Part shown: one piece after another, positions 39,974 to 50,119 of the stretch
Layout: every line of letters begins with the position of its first letter
How positions within the stretch are numbered: the stretch's first letter is position 1
Origin: Terfezia claveryi
Lineage: Eukaryota > Ascomycota > Pezizomycetes > Pezizales > Pezizaceae
Direction: 5' to 3'
DNA length: 64,000 nucleotides
Assembly (NCBI GenBank): GCA_015179025.1
Contig: WHUX01000010.1
Span: 682,001 to 746,000, forward strand
The notes under the pieces: model-generated
Seen by the model: only the letters and a program-made list of their open reading frames with translations
Database searches by the model: none
What the model was told of the DNA's origin: nothing
Position numbers and translations under genes: made by a program

Positions 39974-40426
39974 CCAAAGACTGCAGAGGATACGACATGG
40001 TCATGAAACGTATTGCGGAACAAGCCAAGGTGGTAACAAATCATGACGATAAGTTGAGATGGAGGGCACCGAAAGAAGGGGACCTGGTGATGGTCCGAAG
40101 ACACGAAATTGATAAACAAAAAGGAAGGAAACTAGAATGTCCGAGAGTGTGGTGAAAATACTGAGTCACAGGAACAGCGCGATAGTTGGAGAATTACACG
40201 GAGGGAAAACAGAGAAAAAATATCATGTAGATGACCTAAAAGTATATGTGTCAAGGCGAAATCACACGTAAATGACAGAGGGCCCTACAGGAGTGGCATA
40301 TGAAGACGGATTAAGGGAAGGAGGAAAAGAGATACTGGAAGGAAGGTCACTAAAATGGTAGAAGTCCCGAGTCGGGTTGTCTTTAAGAACGGCGAGTGGT
40401 GGGGAGGGTTAGAAGAGGGAAGTTAG
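39925..40426 (+). mobile_element. Gypsy-type LTR retrotransposon, C-terminal integrase relic
   Basis: Frames on the plus strand read KWNIEEIMATKD, DDKLRWRAPKEGDLVMVRR, HEIDKQKGRKLE, then after one or more breaks KYHVDDLKVYV and SRVVFKNGEWWGG ending at TAG 40424-40426. The GDLV-R...DKQKGRKL pattern is the C-terminal (GPY-H-like) domain of Ty3/Gypsy integrases. At least two frame changes show decay. Purine-rich DNA follows and may be remains of the 3' untranslated end or LTR. The element abuts the LINE fragment on the opposite strand. Confidence 0.65.
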
Positions 40427-41090
40427 AAATGGACGACGAGGGGTAGATGGTTGGGCGGGAGGAGGAGATAAGGAGAAGGAGATAGGAAAAGGGAAGGAGC
40501 CGATAGATGCAAGGATGGGGATGGATGGAACGATAGGAAGGACGCAGGAGCATAGGAGACGGAGGAGCAAGTTACATAGCAGATCAGAGGAGGATGACAA
40601 TATGGAGATAGAAGGAAATCGGGAGGTTAGAATAGGGGAGTCGGAGTATCGGAGAGAGAGATAAGAGAAATGGAGGGGCGCGAATGGGGTTGGTATCAAT
40701 CGGAAGGGGAAATTAGCTAGCGAGGAAGACTTGGTCGAAGGGAGGCTGGAGGGCAAGGAACTATGAGAGACGGAATCCCGTAGCCTCGTACCCAGGTTAA
40801 TATTTTTGTAGTGTTCGTGACTCGCAACTACCCCCATAGACAACAGACTGGTTTGTACGAGGCTAGGAATCCCGCGGGACGCGTTGTTCAGGGAGAGAGA
40901 GTGATTGTGGAGGTGAGATCGAGCCTGAAGGGGGAATAAGGGACTTAGTTTCCTAAACGGGAAGGCGTAGACTAGAGGACAAGGCAGGGTATATGAGTGG
41001 GAATGAACTTTGACTTGGAGAAAAGACACCTCTCACTCTACGGACTTCCAGTCGTATCAACTACCTATGCTGCGGACTGTGTTTATAAAT
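40427..41090. other. Purine-rich flank of the retroelement relic
   Basis: Strongly GA-rich on the plus strand. A 206-aa minus ORF spans it but is Ser/Leu/Pro low-complexity created by the strand bias. It may be part of a degenerated LTR, although no second copy is present in the window to prove this. Confidence 0.4.
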
Positions 41091-41180
41091 AACTGAAAAG
41101 GCATCGACTCCGTCCCAATTCTCGTCTTCCTCTTCCCAGATCCATATAGGTTTATCTAAATCCTCCCAAGCTCGGACTGA
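41091..41180 (-). pseudogene. Relic of a repeated protein-coding family (WEDLD motif), copy 1
   Basis: The minus frame reads SVRAWEDLDKPIWIWEEEDE followed by NWDGVDAF. A second copy at 56738-56846 reads SIKDWEDLDHPTWIQVEDGN then DWDAVEAFF. About half of 30 aligned residues agree. The family is not recognised. This copy has no start codon and little extension. Confidence 0.5.
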
Positions 41181-42083
41181 ATAGCTTAGCGTTACATAGA
41201 CCATAGACGGTTGTGCTGGGGAGAACTTTAAAAGGCTGTTAAATAAAAGGGGTCCAATTTTACGGCCACCTCTGATCCTCTGGATCTTTGTTCCGGCAAC
41301 TTCTTACAGAGATGGGTAGAGCGGAAGGTAGCCTTAGTCAGAACACCGGCCGAACGATTTTTCTATAATATACAGTAATATATTGGGTTGCCATATAGAT
41401 AGCACGAAAGGGGGATAGTTTCATGGCTTCGACAAAGTGCTGCTAGGTACTTATATTTGATTTCATGCCAAGTGTCTAGGGGGTAGATATTTCTCTCCGG
41501 AGAACTGATTCACTCTGCTAATCGTAAAAGCACTACCCCCACTCCTGCTATAACAACCTTGTGATGAGTCTCGCAAGATTGGGTAATCTTCCGACCCTAG
41601 GACCCGCATGAGTAGGACATACCTAGAAACCATAATTCTCTCCATCTGCCATCGATATTCTACATATAACATTATTCCCAATCCAAAGTTGAGATAGCTC
41701 TTACATAGCTCTTACTATCACATAAAAACCATCATAGCAAAAGACCAAACCTCTAGCAGGCTGTCCCCAGGTTGATTTCGAGGCTAGTAATATTTGCCGT
41801 ATAGGTTGGCTGCTTTATCTCTAGTCTCTAGCTCTGTATAAAGAATAGCTCTATGTAAGCTTGCAAGTGAGACCTAGATGCCGATACCATGCGTATTTGG
41901 TAATCATGACAGCTGGCGGAAAAGAAACTCCTCTATTGACCTCTCCCTGAAATACGGTGAGAGATTAGCTGGTACCCTCTACTATCAAAAGTCTCAGGAA
42001 CTCCTGACTGCGGTGTTGGCAGGCCTGAGTCAGATTTGAGTGCATGTCCCACTACCCAAGGCCGGGGGCAGTGGAAAGCGGAA

Positions 42084-42095
42084 GTTCAGGGTAAC
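42084..42095 (+). promoter_or_regulatory. Exact copy of dispersed motif GTTCAGGGTAAC
   Basis: Exact match, preceded by A and followed by GTGA. Function unknown. Confidence 0.4.
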
Positions 42096-43123
42096 GTGAC
42101 CATCAAACGCTATCAGAGAGCCAAAATTCAGCACTTCAAGAGCTAATGTATTTAGAGTAGATGAAAATGAACTGATTGGGGTAATTCACTTACGGGTCAT
42201 CCATGTCCTGTCTACTGGGTCGAGAAGCAACTGCCAGGAGACTCGAGTGCAGGTTGATAAGAGACTAGGTAAGCACGAGAACAGCTCCAGTACTGATGTG
42301 CTTGCTGCGGACCTTTCCCTATTTCTTCATAAGCCTGCCTCGGTACGTACATAAGGGAAATACAGATTTGCACACTTCTTCGCGAAAGGTTGAGGAAGTA
42401 CTTGCCAGGTTTGGGCGTTCTCTTAATAAATAAGGTGGGTCCTAGAGCAGTTCTCAATCCGATAGCCTGACAGGGAGAGAATTGCTCAGAAAAGCTGCGG
42501 AGCGAACTCCTTTTTTATTTTTTTTTCTTGGGAAGTAGAGGAGTTTCATCTAGGATAGGAGAGAGTGGTTAGATTTTATCCGAATTGTTGTACAGTATCC
42601 CGGCGAAAGTGTCCATGCATCCCGGAGAGATATATGCATGCCAATGAGCTAAAAATATGTAATAAGGAGCCCCCTTTATACCATGCATAGTACTTGTATT
42701 CCGGGTCCAAATTTCCTAAGCAGTTGGAGGTACAATCTTCATAATGTGAAGCCCTCACCCACAATTTGGAAACTTCATCTTAAACAGTTTACACATTATA
42801 CACATCATTCACACTTGCAGGCCTGGTGGGGCATCAGAAAGGAGTTTAAAAATTATCGCTGCAAGGATACTTTGGATGAAGTACTGTATATATTAACCAG
42901 TTGTCATTCCTTCTCATCATTTGCATCGTATCCTATTAGAGAGGCCTCGCTATTTCAGGGTGAATGAGAGATGTACTCTACATCATGCCTACTATAGTTA
43001 ACAAGCTATTTGTAGTTCACTGTAGCTAGGGAAATAAGTGTTACTCTTGCAATTGTTTGAGGGTGGAGCTGTTATTATCAAGTATCGAAGAAGCGTTGCC
43101 TCCAGACGTGAGGTTTAATCTAA

Positions 43124-43135
43124 GTTCAGGGTAAC
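43124..43135 (+). promoter_or_regulatory. Exact copy of dispersed motif GTTCAGGGTAAC
   Basis: Exact match, preceded by A and followed by TTGA. Function unknown. Confidence 0.4.
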
Positions 43136-44201
43136 TTGAGATGTAATTCCATACCATTGCATGTAGGAATCTCGCAAAACATGGAGGCCTATATATATCT
43201 TAGCAGCTTACCATTCACGAATGAAGCTCGGTGGTAGAAGGTTGTGAACATCTTAGTTTTTCTAGTGCCAAAAATTGGGGATTCCCAATGCGATGGGACA
43301 TTCGATTATCAATTGCTCTACACATGGGAGCATTAATGCAAAGTAGATCAAGAACATATAGAGTAAACCAAGGTGTTATACGTTGGCAATGCTAGATCAT
43401 TCCAATTCTTCTTGGTGATTGCAATTAATGGGCAACGAGTATGAACCCCCCCGTCGGTATTTGTGAACCCCAGGAATGCTTCAGGTTTGCAGGGGCTACA
43501 ACCCCTTGCTGGCTGCAACCTTCGCCAGGTCCATTCACAATCCTTCATGGCAGTGATCAACCCCGGGTATTTGACTTGTACATGAAACTCGCACCTCTCC
43601 GGCTTATGGTTACAATCCTGCCTGTTCCAGCTTTTCGAGAACCTGTCTCATGTGATTTTATGCTCAGGTAGCGTAGCTGAGTAAATGATCAAAGTGATCG
43701 AGCGGGTACGGAATGTCGTCTTCCACTCTTCCAATTCTTAACTAGGTAATTGCACCCCGGAGGCCGAGATTAGTGAACCAATTTGCGTGAGAGAGACGTG
43801 CCAGTGTTTCCTGGATGAGAGACAAGGCATCACGGTTTTTCATGGTAACATTCGTTTAGTCGACGGTAGCCGACAAAAATGGAGTCATCCATTGGACTTT
43901 TTCACAGAGAGCACCGGACCCTTTTACCAGAAAAAAAAATATGGCCTGTGGGTACTTGCTATTTTAAATCCTGAAAGCACTTGCATGCAAACATGTCATG
44001 TCATGCCCCGTCTAAACAACTGACAAGATGAAATGTTTGTGAAAACCAAAGAAAATAGTAAGACATACACCGCAAATCCAAGCCAGTCCTATCCCATCAC
44101 CCTATCATGCACGCTCTTTCCCAAGACCTTACAACCTAACAAATTATTCCTTCCACATCCAAGCAATTAACCAAGTCTACTACTCTAAACACCTCATTCA
44201 T

Positions 44202-45521
44202 TTAAAAATCGATTGGCTCTCTCCTTCCTCTTCCCCTTCCTCGTCCACCCCGTCCACCCCTTCCACCTCGGCCACCCCTTCCACCATCACCTCCCTCCTT
44301 CGCACCCTCCTCTACCTCTCCCCTGTCTTCACCAGTAGTAGGGAATGTCACTCCAGCCAATCTGTTACCCAAATCAATCTGTGTGCGTATTGTATTCGCC
44401 AAGTACGAAACCAACAAGACATCTTGGATATGGGTATTGAACATCCTTTCAACCTCCTCCGCAGACACCTTCGGCGCTAAGCTGAGAGTGTTAAGGAGGA
44501 ACTTTCCAATAGCGGTAGTAGCGGGGCTCTTAGCAGCAACGACTGCTGGTGCAGTAGTAGCTGGGTCATCCTCCGCTTCGTTAAGAGCTCCAATGATTCC
44601 ATTAACATACACAAATACACGGTCAAGCATATCCAGGACGTCAGAACATGCCTTTTCAAGCGCATGTACGTCATTCATGGCTATTGCCGTGCGGGAGGGG
44701 TCGTTCTTTGCTGAGGCGATAGTCTCTAATCCGGATTTCTCGGCATCAGAGTATCGGATTTCGTAGGGAACGGGGAGGAAGAGGCAAGAGTCGGCAGCAC
44801 GGTCGGGAGTGAGTCCAACGGGTGAAGAAATGTACGTTCGGACCTCAATGTCTTGACCGGGTTGGGTTGAGAGAGTGAGGTGCACCGCAGGGTGGGGGAA
44901 AGTCCCAGTCTCGGCGGAGGCGTAAAAATTTTGGATGAGGGCAGAGAAGGTGTTGAGGACAGGGGAGGTGGCGTACCATCCAACGAGAACTTCACGGGGG
45001 TTAGCTTTGAGGTGGAGGGAGAGCATAGTTTTGTGGTAATCCATATCAACTTCGACCTTGAGGAGAGTTAGCCGATTTGACATACGGGGTTTGGCCGCAA
45101 GGCAATAGGACAAACCTGTTCCTGAGACTCATTGTGTCCAACAGCAAAGCAGTTTCTAATCTCAACCTCCGTGCCATCCTCACTTCGAACACCCAGCAGT
45201 GTCCCAATTACTCGTTCCTGATCAGTATTTCGTCGTAGGCTGTGGTCAAGAATGGAGAATAGTGCCTAACCACAAACTTGGGTTAGCTATATCGGTGAAG
45301 ACGACAAAAACAAACTCTGGTGTTTGTTTCTCTGTGAAGGGGTACTAGAGGAGGCAATTCTGTCCAATTGGGAGGGATATACGGAGCGCAGAGGCATAGC
45401 ATACTTGAGGGTGTACAATGACATTCAACGGAGCTGTTGTAATCGCCCCCTGGTATGCGCTCGACACTGGTGCCACTGGCAGCGGCCTGGCGAGGTGAAT
45501 GAAAGAGTCTTTGTCTGCCAT
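44202..45521 (-). CDS. Translation initiation factor eIF3 subunit f
   Basis: Exons 45521-45405, 45265-45116 and 45056-44202 (introns 139 and 59 nt) encode 373 aa. eIF3f is one of the two MPN subunits of the eIF3 octamer core. The MPN domain (about 35-165) shows [40 protein letters not shown], and [15 protein letters not shown]. Like other eIF3f proteins it lacks a complete JAMM metal motif, so it should not be an isopeptidase of the usual type. The C-terminal helix contains [18 protein letters not shown]. The tail is an RGG/RG-rich stretch (about 345-370) ending REPIDF, suggestive of RNA binding or arginine methylation. The ATG sits in a good context (AACATCATGG). It is divergent from UTP25. 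Confidence 0.95.
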
Positions 45522-45991
45522 GATGTTTGTCGTCTTCAACTTCAAAAACCTAAAACAAAAAAAAGTGAAAAGAGCCCCAGGTGCTGGATGTGATTGGAAT
45601 GGGTATAGTCTGTATTTTGAAATTTCGCTGATTGGTTTGGGTGCGGGGGTAGCAGCGTATGGCGGGGGCGGGGGATTTTTGTCGCTCGGGAACTTCTGCT
45701 TGATTCATTTGAGATCTTGGCGCCCAGGCGGGGCAAACCCTGAGCTTTAGCGGGCAGTATGTCCACCGGATGGGGCGTAGTGCCTGGAATTATTCTAGAA
45801 AAGCAAATCTACGCATCTGAAAGGTGACGGGTACGAATATATAAGAACAGGATAAGACATGCCCTCAGTAGGGGATTCGTTAAATTGATTGCGATACTTT
45901 GGGTCGCATTGCTTGCTAAAACACGACTGGACGCCCCCCCAGATTTCATCAAAAAGCGAGCCAACGGATTCGAAACCAGCACAAACCGGCA
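45522..45991. promoter_or_regulatory. Divergent promoter of eIF3f and UTP25
   Basis: The 470 bp between start codons hold both promoters. A G-rich patch lies at 45660-45675 and the remainder has no assigned site. The overlapping short ORFs on both strands are not supported. Confidence 0.5.
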
Positions 45992-48339
45992 ATGCGTGGA
46001 GGGTTCAGAGGACGTGGGCGTGGGCGTGGGCGTGGGCGGGGGGAAGGTGGTGGGGCACCGGGGCGGGGATTGGCAGGAGCACGAGGACGTGGCCGAGGCC
46101 GGGGTCGGGGTCGAGGAGGTCAAGATGGTCGCAATGGACGAAGTTCATACAACACGGCGCCGGCACCGTGGGTCTACTCTTGATATCCCCTTCCATGAAC
46201 CTTCATCCGTTACTAAACTACGCTATAGACCACATGAATCTGAATCTAAATCCGATGCAGAAAATATTCCCGAGTATGATGTCGAAAGTGAGTCGGAGAT
46301 TAGCGAAGAGGAGGATTCTGGAGAGGAAGAAGAAGAAAAAGCCAGCTCTTACGCCACACTTCTGCAAACCCTAAAGTCCAAAGCAAAAAAACAATCGATT
46401 GAAGACGGGGCCAGAGGGGCCAAACGACGGAAGCTAGATCCCAATGCAATGATAGTGGATGATGATGAGGGAGGCGTGACCGAAGAGGACGACACTGTAG
46501 AAGGAGAAGAGGAGGAGGAAATACAAGAGGACAACGATGACGATGCGGAAGAAGACATCCACGATCCATTTGAGATGCACTTCGCCAACCCACCCAAGTT
46601 GTTCCTGCAGGCCATTGAAGCAGCAAAGAGGAATGAATGGTCGACAACCAAAACCATCCAGCCTGCTGGTAATGTTGGGAAGATAAGCATTTCTGTGCCT
46701 GCAATTGAAGATCCAAGATTAACATCACACACGCAATATGTGGGGAAGAAGGTGCTGAAGAGCACCTTGGAGCTCAAACTGAAACCTCGTCTACGGACCC
46801 CCGAATGTGGACTCACCCATCCCTTACAACTTGCCCTCGCACCTATAGTATTCAGCTATACCGACTTGTATATTTCCACCCGAACACATAAGAACGCCCC
46901 ACACCTCCGACATCTTTACGCCCTGCATGCCCTCAATCATATCTACAAAACCCGGGATCGTGTGCTCAAAAACAACGCCAAATTGGCAAAAATCGCTGCA
47001 ACCGCCTCTGACGACAAAGGCAGCGTTATTGAACCCCCAGATCTCCGTGACCAAGGATTTACACGGCCAAAGATCCTCATCATCCTCCCTACACGAAACG
47101 CAGCGTTGGAGGTAATTTGCACCATTGCAGATTTGGCGCAACCAGAGCAGCAAGAAAACCGAAAGAGACTAAATGAGCAATTCGGGCTTCCAGCAGGAGC
47201 TGAAGACCCCTTGATCAACTCCAATAAACCAGAAGACTTCAAGGCTTTATTCGCTGGAAACCACGACGATGATTTCCGGATAGGTATCAAATTCACCAGA
47301 AAAACGATAAAATACTTCTCCTCGTTCTACAATTCCGATATAATCCTTGCCTCACCTCTAGGACTCAAGTTAGCCATTGGTGCAAGTGAAGACGAAGCTG
47401 CATTTGCCAATGAAGGAAAAGCACGGAAAAAGAACAAAAACCAAAAACAAGATTATGATTTCCTCAGTAGTATTGAAGTCTGTATAGTCGATCATGCTGA
47501 CGCAATGAGGATGCAAAACTGGGAGCATCTAGAATTCTGCATGAAGCACATAAACCTCATTCCTCGCTCTCTGCACGATACTGATTTCTCACGTGTAAGA
47601 GAATGGTGCCTTGACTCGCACTCGCCATATTTCAGACAAACCGTCTTGCTTTCCTCCTTTCAAGCACCGGAATTCAACAGCTTCCAAAGTGCATACATGC
47701 GGAATGCACTATCGGGGCATATTAGTACTCGGCCGGGTACCTTCCCTGGGCAACCTCTCAAATACCTTTCCTGCCTTGGGGGAATAACGCAAACATTCCA
47801 CCGCTTTTCCTCCCAAACACCTCTCCAGGACCCTGATGCAAGATTTGAATTTTTCATGAAAACCATTCTACCGACGTATATCCTTTCCCCCGTGCCCCGA
47901 GCAAGGGCATACTAATCTTCATTCCCAACTCCTTCGACTTCCTCCGCGTGCGCAACCACTTTGCACATACTATCGCCACCCCTATCTCATTCGGCTCAAT
48001 ATCGAACATACATCCCCGTCGGACATCGCTCGCGCACGAACACATTTTGCGAATGGGAGGTATAGGGTTTTGCTATATAGTGGCCGAGCACATCATTATA
48101 GACGATACGTGATTAAGGGAACTAGGGAAGTCTGGTTTTATGGGGTTCCAGAGGAACTCGGGGCTTATGAGGAAGTGGGGGCGTTTTTGGCAATTGGCGA
48201 TGAGGGGAAGGAGAGAGTGAGTAGGAAGGTGGCGAGTGTGTTTTCAAAGTGGGAGGGACTGGCGGTGGAGAGGGTAGTGGGGTCCGAGAGGGTAGGGGTT
48301 ATGGTGCAGGGAAGAGGGGATGTGTTTGAGTTTTTGTAA
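45992..48339 (+). CDS. UTP25: U3 snoRNP-associated protein Utp25 (DEF family), with two apparent 1-nt deletions
   Basis: Exon 1 is 45992-46167 and exon 2 is 46229-48339 (intron 61 nt with TACTAAAC branch point). Restoring two missing bases gives 762 aa. Utp25 acts in the small-subunit processome for early 18S rRNA cleavage and has a degenerate DEAD-box-like fold. The N-terminus is an RG-rich tail, then an acidic region, then FEMHFANPP, PKILIILPTRNAALEVI, DDFRIGIKFTRKTIKYFSSF, SDIILASPLGLKLAIG, VCIVDHADAMRMQNWEHL, and near the end ARARTHFANGRYRVLLYSGR-type and REVWFYGVPEE. Frame 1 stops at 47915 just where GILIFIPNSFDFLRVRNHF should follow, in another frame (C4 run 47895-47898). A second shift lies at about 48004-48008 (AACATACAT). 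The exon total is exactly two short of a multiple of three. Confidence 0.88.
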
Positions 48340-49539
48340 CGGAGGATAGAGAATAGATAGATCTGAATACCATGTCTGGAATTGGGTTGTTGTTGTTGTT
48401 TTGTACAATACTCCGAGAAACTACTTATTACGAAATGTGGAGGTAAAATAAAATTGCAGGGCAGAATCGAGAGGAACACTGTAATTCACTATTACCCTGA
48501 ACTGAGCTTTACCAACACCGCAACGTTCCCGTCGTCTCCCACCTAGTAAGCCCCAAGCTATTTATCCTAACTAAAGACACGGAGCGTACTCTTTCGGTAT
48601 AATAACCAGACTACGGAAATCAATGCTAGAGCTATCAAGTATAATCATCCTTCAAACACGGTCAAACACAGGTCATGCTACAAAGCCAGACGACTCATGG
48701 GCTCCACACACCACCTAGTTTCGAATTCAAACCTGAGGGGGGATTTATCCGATGATGAAGGAAATTCCTGACCCAATCACTATTCCGGCTTGATATATAC
48801 GCCCACACTGCTTCATGACCAATAAGCACACATTGAAGCTGTTCAACAATCTTATGCAGGGGGTAGGGGATAGATTGAGGATTTGTGTGGGAATTCAGGG
48901 TATTTTTGTGGATAGGTGGGGGGTTCAGCTGAGAAGGTTTTCTTTTTATTCGGGAAAAAGTGTCTATATAGCTAGAGAACTGGGGATGGAGTCTATGCCT
49001 TGTTCAAAGAACCTTTACAGTCAATAAGCGGGGAAGAAGCAGAAGTGGATGAACTATTACAAGGAAAGACAGAACAGATGGAAGAAAGGTGTTGAGCAAG
49101 AGGAAGGACGGACATTCTAACGAATCTCCTTTGTTAATATTCAATGTATATGGCCGCGCGGGCTCTTGCCTGACATCCTTCTTTGCTATTTACTCATGCT
49201 GATACCTATTTGGCGAACACTTGCTACCTGTGTTATTTCTTCCCTTCACATGTGCACACATGTTGTTTACATGTCTCCTACTATCTCCGCTTACGCATGT
49301 ACACGATACCACATATATTAGGTTATTTAGCTTAGACTGTCTTGCTCTATTTTTACCCTGATCTCGTATCTATATATATACGAGCTCTCAAGGCACTCCT
49401 GTATCTATTTCTTCAGACATATACACACATATGCTTCTCAATAAGCTGCTCGCACACTCGCACTTTCTCTGCTTTATTCCACCGCTGCTTCCTCCATTTT
49501 TTACCTTCGAGATACCTTCGCTCAGTAACCTTTCAATAG
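48340..49539. other. Intergenic region
   Basis: 3' flank of UTP25 with a TTACCCTGAAC motif at 48492-48502. From about 49070 the DNA may be the leader or LTR of the adjacent gag relic, but no matching second LTR was found. No gene is supported. Confidence 0.45.
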
Positions 49540-49860
49540 GATATGAGCCCGGAAGAGCTCAGCAAATAAGTCGATAACTTCCTCGCATACACCAACCCTA
49601 CTGTACCATCAAGTCTACCCCTTCAGGCTCTGCTTATGATTCAACCTCAGCCGACAAAGGTAAGGGTAGAGTTTTTACCCTCCCTGCGCTCAAGGACCAC
49701 AAGCCAGCCTCCGTCAAGCTCGACAACATCGAATCCCTCATCGGAAAAGAACTACGAGGATTGGGCTGACACCATTCGAATGGTCATTAGAGGAGGATGC
49801 TTGGACTCGTTGTTGTTGGACTCGAACCCTCAACCGATGTGACGTCAGAAGAACGACAAG
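49540..49860 (+). mobile_element. Copia-like retrotransposon gag relic, plus orientation
   Basis: The plus-strand frames read MSPEELSK then a stop, VDNFLAYTNPTVPSSLPLQ, and LPALKDHKPASVKLDNIESL / GKENYEDWADTIRMVIRG with small frame changes. The KLDxxNYEDWADTIRMVxR pattern resembles the gag N-terminus of fungal Copia elements. In-frame stops show it is dead. Confidence 0.5.
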
Positions 49861-49982
49861 TCTTCGCAGCTATGCGGAATTAAGCTACCCTAATGCTAAT
49901 TCAGGTTATAGCAACCCGATACTTAGGGTCGTCTGGAGTCACTTCCGAGATCAATATTACCGTGACACACTATTTTCTTTCG

Positions 49983-50119
49983 TACATCAATCGCGCACTC
50001 CAAGCATCCCATTCCTCTCATGACCATTCGAATGGTGTCAGCCAAATCCTCATAGTTATCTTTTTCCGGTGAGGGATTCGAATGTGGTCCTTGAGTGGAG
50101 GGAGGGTAAAGACTTTATT
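49983..50119 (-). mobile_element. Second gag relic, inverted relative to the first
   Basis: The reverse complement shares long blocks with 49672-49818, for example CTCAAGGACCACA and GCTGACACCATTCGAATGGT, but lacks about 25-30 bp in the middle. It forms an inverted pair with the first relic with a spacer of about 120-170 bp. Confidence 0.55.

Larger units (their letters stand above)
41181..44201. other. Gene desert
   Basis: AT-rich spacer with two exact copies of GTTCAGGGTAAC (42084-42095, 43124-43135). ORFs of 60-94 aa (for example at 42683-42967 and 43441-43671) show no domain, no splice-consistent extension and no biased composition. The last ~150 bp form the 3' flank of eIF3f. Confidence 0.5.

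Noticed and set aside
40409..41029. 206-aa minus ORF
   Set aside because: Ser/Pro/Leu low-complexity produced by a purine-rich strand. It has no domain and lies in a retroelement flank.
46005..46196. Short minus ORF and the overlapping 161-aa plus ORF at 45889-46374
   Set aside because: Shadows of the RG-rich first exon of UTP25.
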